Shown piece by piece: positions 36,565-45,391 of a stretch of 64,000 nt of DNA (position 1 is its first letter; each line of letters opens with the position of its first letter). Source of the stretch: Streptomyces indicus (GTDB lineage Bacteria > Actinomycetota > Actinomycetes > Streptomycetales > Streptomycetaceae). The position numbers and the translations under genes were made by a program. The stretch is taken from positions 1,426,001 through 1,490,000 of the forward strand of contig NZ_FNFF01000001.1 in assembly GCF_900100315.1 (NCBI RefSeq). Direction: 5' to 3'. The notes beneath the pieces were generated by a model, which saw only the letters and a list, made by a program, of their open reading frames with translations, was not told the origin of the DNA and made no database searches.

Positions 36565-37490
36565 GACGCGTCGCCTCCCTTCAGCCGGCCCACCAGGTAG
36601 AAGGCGAGGATCACCGAGATCACGGCGACCATCACGCAGCCCATCGCGGCCGCGTACCCGAACTGGCCGTAGCGGAAGGCCTCTTCGTAGGCGAAGAGCA
36701 TCGGCAGGCGGGTGCGGCCGCCGGGGCCGCCCTGGGTGAGCACGTAGACCAGGGCGAACGAGTTGAAGTTCCAGATGAAGTTGAGCGCCGAGATGGCAAG
36801 CGCGACCGGCTTGATCGCGGGCCAGGTGACCGTGCGGAAGCGGCGCCAGGCGCCCGCGCCGTCCATCGCGGCCGCTTCGTGGAGCTCCTTCGGGGTGTTC
36901 TGGAGTCCGGCGAGCAGCGCGACCGTGGTCTGCGGCATGCCCGCCCAGATGCCGACGACGATCACCGCGAAGAGCGCGGTGGCCGTGCCCGTGAGCCAGT
37001 CACGGCCTTCGCCCAGGCCCAGGTTGGAGAGCGTCTCGTTGAGCACACCCGCGTCGGGGTGGTAGACGAGCCGCCACATGATGCCGACCACGACCTCGGG
37101 CATCGCCCAGGGGATGATCGCGAGCGCGCGGGCCAGCCAGCGGAAGCGCAGGTTCTGGTTGAGCAGCAGGGCGAGGCCGAGCGCCAGGAAGAACTGCGGC
37201 ACCGTGACACCGACCGCCCAGAGCAGCCCGATGCGGAACGAGTCCCAGAACAGGGTGTCGTGCAGCAGGTCCTGGAAGTTCAACAGGCCGATCCACTGCG
37301 TGGGTTCGGTGCGGCCCGACTGGGCGTCCGTGAAGGACAGCGCGATGCCGTAGAGCAGCGGCCCGACGCTCAGGACCAGAATCGGAATCAGCGCCGGCAG
37401 CACCAGGAACCAGGCTCCGTGGTCGACCGGTTTGCGCGGCGGCCCGCTCTTCGCTGACCGCCTCGACTTCGTCGCGGTCGCCAATGTCAC
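36561..37490 (-). CDS. Carbohydrate ABC transporter permease (MalF-like)
   Basis: 309 residues. A basic N-terminus (TKSRRSAKSGPPRKP) leads into WFLVLPALIPILVLSVGPLLYG and further helices. The coupling loop is HEAAAMDGAGAWRRFRTVTWPAIKP, and the extracellular-side VYVLTQGGPGGRTRLPMLFAYEEAF is typical of MalF-type sugar permeases. I chose GTG 37490 because AAGGAG lies nine bases upstream; a longer frame adds 18 residues without support. First gene of the importer operon, with inverted-repeat operator candidates directly upstream. Confidence 0.9.
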   Translation of the reverse strand: MTLATATKSRRSAKSGPPRKPVDHGAWFLVLPALIPILVLSVGPLLYGIALSFTDAQSGRTEPTQWIGLLNFQDLLHDTLFWDSFRIGLLWAVGVTVPQFFLALGLALLLNQNLRFRWLARALAIIPWAMPEVVVGIMWRLVYHPDAGVLNETLSNLGLGEGRDWLTGTATALFAVIVVGIWAGMPQTTVALLAGLQNTPKELHEAAAMDGAGAWRRFRTVTWPAIKPVALAISALNFIWNFNSFALVYVLTQGGPGGRTRLPMLFAYEEAFRYGQFGYAAAMGCVMVAVISVILAFYLVGRLKGGDAS

Positions 37491-37540
37491 GGAATCGGCT
37501 CCTTCGGGCGGGTACGTGGGGGTACGGCCGCCCTGGCGGC

Positions 37541-37575
37541 CCACGTCATCGTGCTGACGTGGACCTGATACGTCA
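37541..37575. promoter_or_regulatory. Overlapping inverted repeats, operator candidate of the sugar importer
   Basis: CCACGTCA (37541-37548) pairs with TGACGTGG (37555-37562), and the same TGACGT (37555-37560) forms a second inverted repeat with ACGTCA (37570-37575, nine-base spacer). Three ACGTCA/TGACGT half-sites within 35 bp, 51-85 bases upstream of the permease start, suggest a sugar-responsive repressor site that could also influence the divergent phosphotransferase gene. Confidence 0.5.
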
Positions 37576-37693
37576 AGCGGCCTCGCAGGAGTTGCGGCCT
37601 GTGCGAATGCAAGACTGATCCACGACCGCGGGCGCCGGACAGCAAACGGAGCGGCGCCGCGGCGGCAAGGTCACGAAGGTACGGAGGCGGCGG

Positions 37694-38557
37694 ATGGACG
37701 AGGCAAGGGCGCGCGAGGTGCTCGACGGTGCGGGGCTCACCGGGGACGCGCGGCTGCTCGCGCTGGGTGAGAACGCGGTGTTCGCACTCGGCGATCTCGT
37801 CGTCAAGGTGGGGCGCCCCGCGCCCGGCCTGGTCGAGCGTGCCGCGCGTGAAGTGGGCATCGCGCGCTGGCTGGAGGCGGCCGGTGTGCCGGCGGTCCGC
37901 GCAGCCGAGTCCGAGCCGCGGGTGGTGGACGGGCACCCCGTCACCGTGTGGCACCGGCTCGGCGAGGCGGTGCGGCCGGCGGAGGCCGCGGATCTCGCCG
38001 GCCTGATCCGGCAGGTGCATGAGCTGGACCCCCCTGCTGCGGATTCCTTCGTGCTGCCGCCGCGCGAACTGCTCGGCGGGGTCGAGCGGTGGCTGACGTT
38101 GGCCGGGGACGCGATCGAGCCGGCCGACGCGGACTATCTGCGCGAGCGGCGCGACGCGTTCGCCGACGTCGTCCGCACCCTCACCCCGCACCTGCCGAAG
38201 GGACCGGTCCACGGGGACGCGCTGCCGCGCAACGTGCTCGTGACGGCGGACGGCCCGGTGCTCGTGGACCTGGAGACCTTCTCCTCTGACTTCCGCGAGC
38301 ACGACCTCGTGGTGATGGCCCTTTCCAAGGACCGGTACGGGCTCGACCCCGCCGCGTATGACTCCTTTGTCCGGGTCTACGGGTGGGATGTGCGCGAGTG
38401 GGACGGGTGCGCGGTGCTCCGGGGCGCGCGCGAGACGGCGAGCTGCGCGTGGGTGGCGCAGCACGCGCCGACCAACCCGAAGGCACTGGCCGAGTTCGAA
38501 CGGCGGGTGGCCTCGCTGCGGGACGGGGACGCTTCGGTGCGGTGGTATCCGTTCTGA
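37694..38557 (+). CDS. Phosphotransferase family protein (aminoglycoside-kinase-like fold)
   Basis: 287 residues. LVVKVGR gives the ATP-binding lysine (K38), GPVHGDALPRNVLV the catalytic loop (H173-G-D) and VLVDLETFSSDFREHDL the metal-binding Asp (D192). This is the APH/choline-kinase-like fold; members phosphorylate aminoglycosides, sugars, choline or homoserine. There is no specific sign of antibiotic resistance. GGAGG precedes ATG 37694 within about ten bases. It is divergent from the sugar importer with 203 bp between starts, so phosphorylation of an imported sugar is a possible but untested idea. Confidence 0.84.
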   Translation: MDEARAREVLDGAGLTGDARLLALGENAVFALGDLVVKVGRPAPGLVERAAREVGIARWLEAAGVPAVRAAESEPRVVDGHPVTVWHRLGEAVRPAEAADLAGLIRQVHELDPPAADSFVLPPRELLGGVERWLTLAGDAIEPADADYLRERRDAFADVVRTLTPHLPKGPVHGDALPRNVLVTADGPVLVDLETFSSDFREHDLVVMALSKDRYGLDPAAYDSFVRVYGWDVREWDGCAVLRGARETASCAWVAQHAPTNPKALAEFERRVASLRDGDASVRWYPF

Positions 38558-38582
38558 CGGTGCCGCATCCGGCGAGGGCGGC

Positions 38583-39305
38583 TCAGCTCACCCGGTGGGT
38601 GAGCTCCCGCATCGGCCAGTCCGTCTCCACCACGGCCGCGGTGTCGCCCTTGGCGCGCAGGAACTCCTGGAAGTCCGCCGCCCACTCCGCGTACCACGCG
38701 ATCTGCTGCCGGTGCAGCGTCGCGGGGCCGAGGGTGGCGATCTTCGGGTAGCGGTCCGCTATCGCGCACGCGAGGCGGGCCGCTCCCAGGGCGTCGGCCG
38801 TCGCATTGTGGGCGTCGCCGAGCACGACGCCGTACTCCGTACAGACCGCCTCAAGGTTGCGCTTGCCTTTGCGGTAGCGATCCGCGGTGCGGTCGATGAT
38901 GTACGGGTCGATGACGGGGGCGGGGTCGCGGCCCCCCAGCCGGTCCCGAAGGGAGGGCAGTCCGTGGCGCTGCAACTCGGCGGAGAGCAGGGTCAGATCG
39001 AAGGTCGCGTTGTACGCCACGACCGGGACGCCCGCGTCCCAGTACCCCGTCAGGGCGCGGGCCAGCTCGTCGGCCACGCGGTCGGCGGGGCGCCCCTCGG
39101 ACGCCGCCCGCTCGTTGCTGATGCCGTGCACCGCGACCGCCTCCGCGGGGATCGGCACGCCGGGGTCGGCGAGCCACTCCCTGCGGCCTATCGGCTTGCC
39201 GCCCCTGACCTCGATCAGCGCGCCGGTCACGATGCGTGCCTCGCGCGGATCCGTGCCCGTGGTCTCGAGGTCGAAGCCGATCAGCAGCTCCTGGTGCCAG
39301 CCCAT
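38583..39305 (-). CDS. DEDDh 3'-5' exonuclease (DnaQ/epsilon-like)
   Basis: 240 residues with the DnaQ-type nuclease motifs: ExoI LLIGFDLETTGTDP (the Asp-x-Glu pair), ExoII VVAYNATFDLTLL and ExoIII HNATADALGAARL with the DEDDh histidine. VHGISNERAASEGRP is also typical. It is likely to degrade single-stranded DNA or RNA 3' ends; stand-alone forms serve in repair or RNA turnover. I chose ATG 39305 because AAGGAGG lies about eight bases upstream; a longer frame adds 21 unsupported residues. It converges with the phosphotransferase gene. Confidence 0.9.
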   Translation of the reverse strand: MGWHQELLIGFDLETTGTDPREARIVTGALIEVRGGKPIGRREWLADPGVPIPAEAVAVHGISNERAASEGRPADRVADELARALTGYWDAGVPVVAYNATFDLTLLSAELQRHGLPSLRDRLGGRDPAPVIDPYIIDRTADRYRKGKRNLEAVCTEYGVVLGDAHNATADALGAARLACAIADRYPKIATLGPATLHRQQIAWYAEWAADFQEFLRAKGDTAAVVETDWPMRELTHRVS

Positions 39306-39403
39306 GCGTGGCGCCTCCTTCGTTCGGTTCCCCCGTGTGCTCCACACGATCGCATGAGGCACTGACAACGAGGTCTCACGGGATGGTCCACGGCGGGCCC
39401 GGC

Positions 39404-40651
39404 TCAGGACACCGGCCGGGAATCCGACCAGACCGACTCGAACTCCTCGCGGTACGTCTCGAACAGTCCGTGCTCGTCGTCTCGCTCCTCGGCCTTCACC
39501 ACGCGTGAGCCGCTGCGCAGGACCAGGACCGGGGCCTCCATGCCGCGCATGCGGCGCAGGTACGACTGGACCACCGCGATGCCGTCGGGGCCGTCGCCGT
39601 CCACCAGGTAGGCGGTGAAGCGGGGGGTCTCGTCGAACACGTGGATCTCGAAGGCGCCGGGGTCGCGCAGCCGCGAGCGGACCCGTCGCATATGCAAAAT
39701 GTTCATCTCGACCGCGCGGCTCAACTCACCCCGCTTGAGCCCCAGTTCCCGCTCGCGCCGCTTCACGGCACTGCTCGCCGGGTTGAGGAACAGCAGCCGC
39801 ACCCGGCCGCCGGACTCCGCGAGACGCATCAGCCGGCGCCCGGAGAAGTTCTGCACGAGCAGGTTCAGGCCTATCCCGATCGCGTCCAGGCGACGCGCAC
39901 CTCCGAAGAGGTCCTCGGCCGGGAACTGGCGAAGGAGCCGGACCCGGTCCGGGTGGACGCCGACCACGTCCGCGTACCGGTCGCCGACGATGTCCTCCAC
40001 CGCGTCCACGGGAAGGCGCCGCGCCGAGGGCACCTCCGCGTCGCCGCCGAGTATCTCCAGGAGCCGCGACGAGGCGCGCTCGGCCTGGGCGAGCACCGAC
40101 TCGGAAAGGGCCCGGTTGCGGGAGACCACATTGCGGGTGACCTCCAGCTCGTCGAGGGCGAGCTCCACGTCGCGGCGGTCGTCGAAGTACGGCTCGAAGC
40201 ACGGCCAGTGCTGCACCATCAGCTCGCGCAGCTGCGGCAGCGTGAGGAAACTCAGCACATTGTCGTCGGCCGGGTCCAGCAGATAGCCCTTGCGGCGGCT
40301 CACTTCCCGGACCGCCACGGCCCGCTGCACCCACTCCTGCCCGGCGGGCCCCGCGGCGGCCACCACCCAGTCCTCGCCGTGCACCGGCTCGTAGACGGGG
40401 CGCAGGACGGCCGCGACCACGGCGCGCAGGCGCTGCTCCACCAGGTTCAGCCAGATGTAGGCGCGGCCGGCGCGCTGCGCGCGGGTGCGCACCTCGCGCC
40501 ACGCCTCGGCGCCCCAGGCCAGCTCCGGTCCTATCTGGGATCCCGTGTCCACCGGGCGCGCCAGGGACACCGCTGAGGGCGGGGTGTCCGTGGAACCGCC
40601 CCCGTCGCGACCCGAGTCGCCTGGGGGCAGCTCAAGACCTCCCGAGCTCAC
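39404..40651 (-). CDS. SAV2148-type HEPN domain protein
   Basis: 415 residues. I recognise this as the actinobacterial SAV2148 family, annotated as containing a HEPN-type domain; HEPN proteins are often RNases or nucleotide-binding partners. Segments: AYIWLNLVEQRLRAVVAAVLRPVYEP, NVLSFLTLPQLRELMVQHWPCFEPYF, ELEVTRNVVSRNRALSESVLAQAE and a C-terminal GRVRLLFLNPASSAVKRRERELGL. The candidate HEPN RxxxxH-like motif is RNRALS, without a clear histidine, so nuclease activity is doubtful. Start GTG 40651. The first 40 residues are disordered. Function unknown. Confidence 0.8.
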   Translation of the reverse strand: MSSGGLELPPGDSGRDGGGSTDTPPSAVSLARPVDTGSQIGPELAWGAEAWREVRTRAQRAGRAYIWLNLVEQRLRAVVAAVLRPVYEPVHGEDWVVAAAGPAGQEWVQRAVAVREVSRRKGYLLDPADDNVLSFLTLPQLRELMVQHWPCFEPYFDDRRDVELALDELEVTRNVVSRNRALSESVLAQAERASSRLLEILGGDAEVPSARRLPVDAVEDIVGDRYADVVGVHPDRVRLLRQFPAEDLFGGARRLDAIGIGLNLLVQNFSGRRLMRLAESGGRVRLLFLNPASSAVKRRERELGLKRGELSRAVEMNILHMRRVRSRLRDPGAFEIHVFDETPRFTAYLVDGDGPDGIAVVQSYLRRMRGMEAPVLVLRSGSRVVKAEERDDEHGLFETYREEFESVWSDSRPVS

Positions 40652-40697
40652 CCGTGCACCGCCTTCCGCTCCCCCTGGGACCCGTCGCGTTGACGAT

Positions 40698-40732
40698 ACG
40701 GGGCCCGGGCCGGACTCCGGCCCGGGCCCCGT
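40698..40732 (-). terminator. 16-bp perfect hairpin after the amine oxidase gene
   Basis: ACGGGGCCCGGGCCGG (40698-40713) pairs with CCGGCCCGGGCCCCGT (40717-40732) around a 3-base loop, 66 bases after the stop of the amine-oxidase catalytic gene. An exceptionally stable terminator candidate. Confidence 0.8.
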
Positions 40733-40797
40733 TCAACGATCAAGGAAGGGTACTCCGGGAGCGGTGGGCGGTGCAGCAGGATGGACAGGCTGCTTTC

Positions 40798-42138
40798 TCA
40801 ACTCCCTTGCCGCGGCTGCCCGTTCTGGTCCGCCATGTCCGCGGGAGTGAGCGGATTCATAGCGGTCACATCGCGCGGGGCCAGCGAGAAGCCCTGCCAG
40901 TGCACCGGCATCGGCTGCTGGTCCTCGTCACGGGCCACGTGGTGGAAGCCCATGTTGACCCATACGATCGGGTGGGTGAGGGTCTGCCCGTTGACCCACT
41001 TGTCCACGCTCTTGCCGCCGCCCGCCCCGCAGTTCGGGATGTTGTTGCTGGCGAACTGTTCGCACTTCTTGTAGTTCGTGAAGTACAGGTCGTTCTTGGT
41101 GAAGGGGCGGCCGGAGTACTTGGCCTGCGGTCCCGGCACGATCTCGTACGAACGGGCGTGGCCGTCCTTGTTCTTGCCGGCCGTGCTCACCACCCGCCAC
41201 CAGCGCATCGTCTGGGCGTTCGCGGCCAGTTCCTTGGTGACGCTGGTGCGCGTGGTCTTGTTGGTCGGCGCGGAGCCACCGCGTGCGGGCGGGCTGATCT
41301 TCGAGTCGTACTGCTCGATCTTCGCCTTGGGCGAGCCGTCGAGGCCGAAGTTGAGCCGCCAGAACACGTTGTGGCTGTGGCTGGTCGCGTAGTCCCTGGC
41401 GCCCTTGCCGATGGGCCAGCCGCGGCCGTCGCCCGCGTCGTAGTCGCCGGGTGAGAGCGAGCCGGTCGCGCCGACGTTGGCCTGGATGGTGCCGTCGTCC
41501 TGGAAGCGCCACTCGGTGATGTACTCGTACCAGCCGACCTGGTTGACGGCGTACACGAGCAGGTCCTTGCCCTGCGCCTGGTGGATCTTGACGCCGCCGT
41601 TCTCCTGGTACTCGCTCATGCGGTACGCGTGGCCGCGGGCCTTGGTGGTGACGCACAGGCCCTTCACGTTGGCCATGTCCGGGTTCCAGGCCTCGGGGAC
41701 CTTCACGGTCTTGATGGTGCCGCCGGGGCACTCCGCCGCGTTCATGGGCATCAGGCCCTGGCCGAAGCCGGCTCCCGTCAGGTCGTCGTACTCCACCGAC
41801 CCGTCGTCGTACGGGACGTGGATCTGTGCGAGCTTCGCGGTCGTGAGCACCGGGATGGGCGCCGCCTCGCCCTTGGGCTGGTAGGAGATCTTGTCGAGCA
41901 CCAGGCCCGCGGCGGTCTCGTAGTGCCAGCACATGCGCCAGGTGGTGCCGCCGGACAGGGTCTGCTCGATCTTGTACGCGGCGCTGCAGTCGGCCGCGGC
42001 CGCGGGTGCGGCGGGGGTGGTCCCGGGTGCCGCGGCGCTCGCGGGACCGGCCGCCAGGGCCGTGCCGCCGAGGACGACGGCGGCGCTCAGGGCGGCGGCG
42101 GTCTGCCGGCGCACGCGGCGTGCTCTGTTCACGTGCAT
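40798..42138 (-). CDS. Secreted copper amine oxidase, catalytic domain only
   Basis: 446 residues with a signal peptide (RRVRRQTAAALSAAVVLGG...AGPASA). The rest aligns by eye with the catalytic domain of copper amine oxidases. The precursor Tyr of the topaquinone cofactor would be Y204 in VGWYEYITEWRFQDDGTI. Copper ligands H254 and H256 lie in SHSHNVFWRLNFGLDG, and the third is H399 or H400 in NMGFHHVARDED. IHVPYDDGSVEYDD holds the catalytic-base region. The usual Asn before the Tyr is Trp203. The normal N-terminal domains (about 200 residues) are absent but resemble the preceding gene product. ATG 42138 has GAGGGAGC eight bases upstream. Confidence 0.82.
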   Translation of the reverse strand: MHVNRARRVRRQTAAALSAAVVLGGTALAAGPASAAAPGTTPAAPAAAADCSAAYKIEQTLSGGTTWRMCWHYETAAGLVLDKISYQPKGEAAPIPVLTTAKLAQIHVPYDDGSVEYDDLTGAGFGQGLMPMNAAECPGGTIKTVKVPEAWNPDMANVKGLCVTTKARGHAYRMSEYQENGGVKIHQAQGKDLLVYAVNQVGWYEYITEWRFQDDGTIQANVGATGSLSPGDYDAGDGRGWPIGKGARDYATSHSHNVFWRLNFGLDGSPKAKIEQYDSKISPPARGGSAPTNKTTRTSVTKELAANAQTMRWWRVVSTAGKNKDGHARSYEIVPGPQAKYSGRPFTKNDLYFTNYKKCEQFASNNIPNCGAGGGKSVDKWVNGQTLTHPIVWVNMGFHHVARDEDQQPMPVHWQGFSLAPRDVTAMNPLTPADMADQNGQPRQGS

Positions 42139-42159
42139 GCTGAAGTGCTCCCTCGTGCA

Positions 42160-42276
42160 GGAAGAGAAGGCAGGAAGAGAAGGCAGGTAGTGAGGTGGCG
42201 CGGATGGGGCCTGTCGGGTCAGGGCAGGCGGACCGGCCGGCCAGGACAGGCGGACCTGCCGGGTCAGGGCAGGCGG
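42160..42276. repeat. Two repeat pairs between the amine-oxidase halves
   Basis: GGAAGAGAAGGCA is tandemly repeated at 42160-42172 and 42173-42185. CGGGTCAGGGCAGGCGG occurs at 42215-42231 and 42260-42276; the second copy overlaps the 3' end of the upstream gene. They fill most of the 125-bp gap between the two coding regions. Confidence 0.75.
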
Positions 42277-43055
42277 CCCACCGTGCGCGCGCTCAGGTCG
42301 ACGATCAGGTCGCGGGCGTCGATCCAGGGCCCGTTGACCACCTTCGGGAAGAGCCGGACGCAGCGGTGCTTGCCGCAGTCCGCGAGCTTGCCGGGCGCGG
42401 GGGCGTCGGCGGCGGAGCGGAAGATCATGCTGTGCACTTGCAGTTGGTCGGGCCCCGCCAGCTTCTTGCCGGTCGCGTCCTTGTAGTCCTTCTTCAGGTC
42501 GTCGGCGAGCGGGCTCTTCAGGAGCAGCTCGGTGGCCTCGCGGTTCTCCTCGCGGCTCGCGGGCGCCTGCACGCCCTTCTGGGTGTCGGTGGCGACGACC
42601 TCGCCGGCCGCCAGGTCGACGGTCTTCGTGATGAGCGAGTCCGTCTTGTAGTCGTAGTACGTGAGCTCCGCGCGGCGCGGTGCGGTCGCCGCGGCCTGCT
42701 CCTGCGGGCTCAACTCGCCGAGGTTGGTGGCGAGATGCTGCACCCCGCGGTCGCCCTCCACGTCACGGCCCCCGGTCAGCTGGGCCGCACCGGAGGCGAT
42801 CTCCTCGGCGCGCTGCAGTTCGTCGTCGGTGAGCGGGTCGCGGCCCACTCCCTTGTCGCCCTCTTCGGGCGCGGCCTCGATGCGGGCGGGCGGAAGGGCG
42901 GGAACTTCCTTCTGCTGCCCGGCCGTTGTCGATCTGCCCGCCCCCGCCTCCGCGGTCCCCGGCAGCGTGATGCCGACCATCACCGCGGTCCCCGTGACCG
43001 CGACGGCCGCACCGGCCACCACCTTGCCCAGGTGGCGGTGCATCAGTGTGCGCAC
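42264..43055 (-). CDS. Secreted protein resembling copper amine oxidase N-terminal domains
   Basis: 263 residues with an N-terminal signal or anchor (KVVAGAAVAVTGTAVMVGITLPGTAEA). The mature part reads like the N2/N3 domains of copper amine oxidases: DPLTDDELQRAEEIA, ELTYYDYKTDSLITKTVDLAAGEVVATDTQKGVQAPASREENREATELLLKSPL and the ending GPWIDARDLIVDLSARTVGRLP. In normal oxidases these small domains precede the catalytic domain in one chain. Here the catalytic part is encoded by the next gene on the same strand, with its own signal peptide. GTG 43055 has GAGGGGGA about five bases upstream. The assignment to the oxidase family is by pattern, not alignment. Confidence 0.65.
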   Translation of the reverse strand: MRTLMHRHLGKVVAGAAVAVTGTAVMVGITLPGTAEAGAGRSTTAGQQKEVPALPPARIEAAPEEGDKGVGRDPLTDDELQRAEEIASGAAQLTGGRDVEGDRGVQHLATNLGELSPQEQAAATAPRRAELTYYDYKTDSLITKTVDLAAGEVVATDTQKGVQAPASREENREATELLLKSPLADDLKKDYKDATGKKLAGPDQLQVHSMIFRSAADAPAPGKLADCGKHRCVRLFPKVVNGPWIDARDLIVDLSARTVGRLP

Positions 43056-43255
43056 TGTTCCCCCTCTGTGCTCAACTGCCCGCCCCCGTCTGCCCGGTCC
43101 TCACTGCGGTGACAGGACCTTTGCGGGTGCAGACATTCCGAGTATGTGTGGTCGGCCTGTAGGACGGAGGGAATCGAGGGGTGGTTGCCTCACTATGGGG
43201 GAACTCTTGTCGAAGTCGCCCGAGGCCTCACGGCCGGAAGTGGAAGAGTTCGCCC

Positions 43256-45391
43256 ATGCAGGTCTGGCCTGGAACGGCGTATCCGCTCGGCGCCACGTAC
43301 GACGGCGCCGGCACCAACTTCGCGGTCTTCTCGGAGGCCGCCGACCGCATCGAGTTGTGTCTGCTGCACGACGACGGCTCCGAGACGGCGGTGGAGCTGC
43401 GCGAGACCGACGCCTTCGTGCGGCATGCGTATCTGCCCGGGATCATGCCGGGCCAACGCTACGGGTTCCGCGCCCACGGCGCGTACGCGCCGGAGCGCGG
43501 ACAGCGGTGCAACTCCGCGAAGCTGCTCCTCGATCCGTACGCCCGCGCGATCAGCGGGCGGATCGACTGGGGCGAGGCGGTGTACGGGTACCACTTCGAC
43601 GCCCCCGAGCGGCGCAATGACCTCGACTCGGCCCCGCACATGATGAGTTCGGTGGTGGTGAACCCGTACTTCGACTGGGGCGACGACCGCCCGCCGCGCA
43701 CCGAGTACCACCAGACGGTGATCTACGAGGCCCATGTGAAGGGCCTGACGATGCTGCACCCGGCCGTTCCCGAGGAGGACCGCGGCACGTACGCCGGGCT
43801 CGCGCATCCGGCGGTGATCGAGCACCTCACCGAACTGGGCGTCACCGCGATCGAGTTGATGCCGGTGCACCAGTTCGTGAACGACCACCGCCTGGTCGAC
43901 ATGGGCCTGAACAACTACTGGGGCTACAACACCATCGGCTTCTTCGCCCCGCACAACGCGTACGCGTCCTGGGGCGACCGCGGGCAGCAGGTCCTGGAGT
44001 TCAAGTCGGCGGTGCGGGCGCTGCACGAGGCGGGCATCGAGGTGATCCTCGACGTGGTCTACAACCACACGGCCGAGGGCAACCACCTCGGGCCCACGCT
44101 GTCCTTCCGCGGCCTGGACAACGCCTCGTACTACCGCCTGACCGACGATCCGCGGTACTACATGGACACCACCGGCACCGGGAACTCGCTCCTGATGCGG
44201 TCCCCGCACGTGCTCCAGCTGATCATGGACTCGCTGCGGTACTGGGTGACCGAGATGCACGTGGACGGCTTCCGCTTCGACCTCGCGGCCACGCTGGCGC
44301 GGCAGTTCCACGAGGTGGACCGGCTGTCGTCCTTCTTCGACCTGGTGCAGCAGGACCCGGTGGTCAGCCAGGTGAAGCTGATCGCGGAGCCGTGGGACGT
44401 GGGCGAGGGCGGCTACCAGGTGGGGAACTTCCCGCCGCTGTGGACCGAGTGGAACGGCAAGTACCGCGACACCGTACGGGACCTGTGGCGCGGCGAGCCG
44501 CAGACGCTGGCCGAGTTCGCCTCGCGCCTGACCGGCTCGTCCGACCTCTACCAGGACGACGGGCGCCGCCCGCTCGCCTCGATCAACTTCGTGACCTGCC
44601 ACGACGGGTTCACGCTGCACGATCTGGTCGCGTACAACGAGAAACACAACGAGGCCAACGGCGAGGACAACAACGACGGGGAGAGCCACAACCGCTCGTG
44701 GAACTGCGGGGTCGAGGGCGACACCGACGACCCGGACGTGCTCGCGCTGCGCGGCCGGCAGCTGCGCAACTTCATCGCCACGCTGCTGCTCTCGCAGGGC
44801 GTGCCGATGATCTCCCACGGCGACGAGTTCGCCCGCACCCAGCGGGGGAACAACAACGCGTACTGTCAGGACAGCGAGCTCGCCTGGGTGCACTGGCCCG
44901 AGGAGGCCGGGGGCGGCGCGGGCGAGGACACCCTGCTCGCGTTCACGCGGGCCGTGGCGCGGCTGCGGCGGGAGCATCCGGTGTTCCGCAGGCGGCGGTT
45001 CTTCCACGGGCGTCCGGTGGAGGAAGGGACGGGCGCGCACAGCGAGTTGACGGACATCGCATGGTTCACGCCCGCGGGCGAGGTGATGCGCGAGCGCGAC
45101 TGGGACCGCTCGCACGCCCGCGCGATCTCGGTGTTCCTGAACGGGAACGCGATCTCGGAGCCGGGGCCGCGCGGCGAGCGGATCCAGGACGACTCGTTCC
45201 TGCTGATGTTCAACGCCTCGCCGGAACCGCTGGACTTCGAGGTGCCGGTGAACCACGGCCGGCAGTGGCAGGTCGTCCTGGACACCTCCCGCGAGGACGG
45301 GGTGCCCGGCGAGGACGGACCGAAGGTGCGGGCCGGCGAACGCATCCGGCTCGCCGACCGCAGCCTCACGGTGTTGCAGCGGCCTGCCTGA
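43256..45391 (+). CDS. glgX: Glycogen debranching enzyme, GlgX/TreX type
   Basis: Hydrolyses alpha-1,6 branches of glycogen or limit dextrins, giving linear maltooligosaccharides. The 711 residues have an N-terminal CBM48-like domain (YPLGATYDGAGTNFAVFSEAADRIELCL) and GH13 motifs: I VILDVVYNHTAEG, II VDGFRFDLAATLAR (nucleophile Asp), III LIAEPWDVG (acid/base Glu) and IV NFVTCHDGFTLHDLV. ATG 43256 has GGAAGAG seven bases upstream. With treY (46.8 kb) and treZ (53.7 kb) it can form the TreX-TreY-TreZ trehalose route. Its end overlaps the convergent MFS gene by 26 bp. Confidence 0.94.
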   Translation: MQVWPGTAYPLGATYDGAGTNFAVFSEAADRIELCLLHDDGSETAVELRETDAFVRHAYLPGIMPGQRYGFRAHGAYAPERGQRCNSAKLLLDPYARAISGRIDWGEAVYGYHFDAPERRNDLDSAPHMMSSVVVNPYFDWGDDRPPRTEYHQTVIYEAHVKGLTMLHPAVPEEDRGTYAGLAHPAVIEHLTELGVTAIELMPVHQFVNDHRLVDMGLNNYWGYNTIGFFAPHNAYASWGDRGQQVLEFKSAVRALHEAGIEVILDVVYNHTAEGNHLGPTLSFRGLDNASYYRLTDDPRYYMDTTGTGNSLLMRSPHVLQLIMDSLRYWVTEMHVDGFRFDLAATLARQFHEVDRLSSFFDLVQQDPVVSQVKLIAEPWDVGEGGYQVGNFPPLWTEWNGKYRDTVRDLWRGEPQTLAEFASRLTGSSDLYQDDGRRPLASINFVTCHDGFTLHDLVAYNEKHNEANGEDNNDGESHNRSWNCGVEGDTDDPDVLALRGRQLRNFIATLLLSQGVPMISHGDEFARTQRGNNNAYCQDSELAWVHWPEEAGGGAGEDTLLAFTRAVARLRREHPVFRRRRFFHGRPVEEGTGAHSELTDIAWFTPAGEVMRERDWDRSHARAISVFLNGNAISEPGPRGERIQDDSFLLMFNASPEPLDFEVPVNHGRQWQVVLDTSREDGVPGEDGPKVRAGERIRLADRSLTVLQRPA

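Noticed and set aside
37694..38557. Aminoglycoside-resistance gene
   Set aside because: Only the general phosphotransferase fold is visible; nothing points to an antibiotic substrate.
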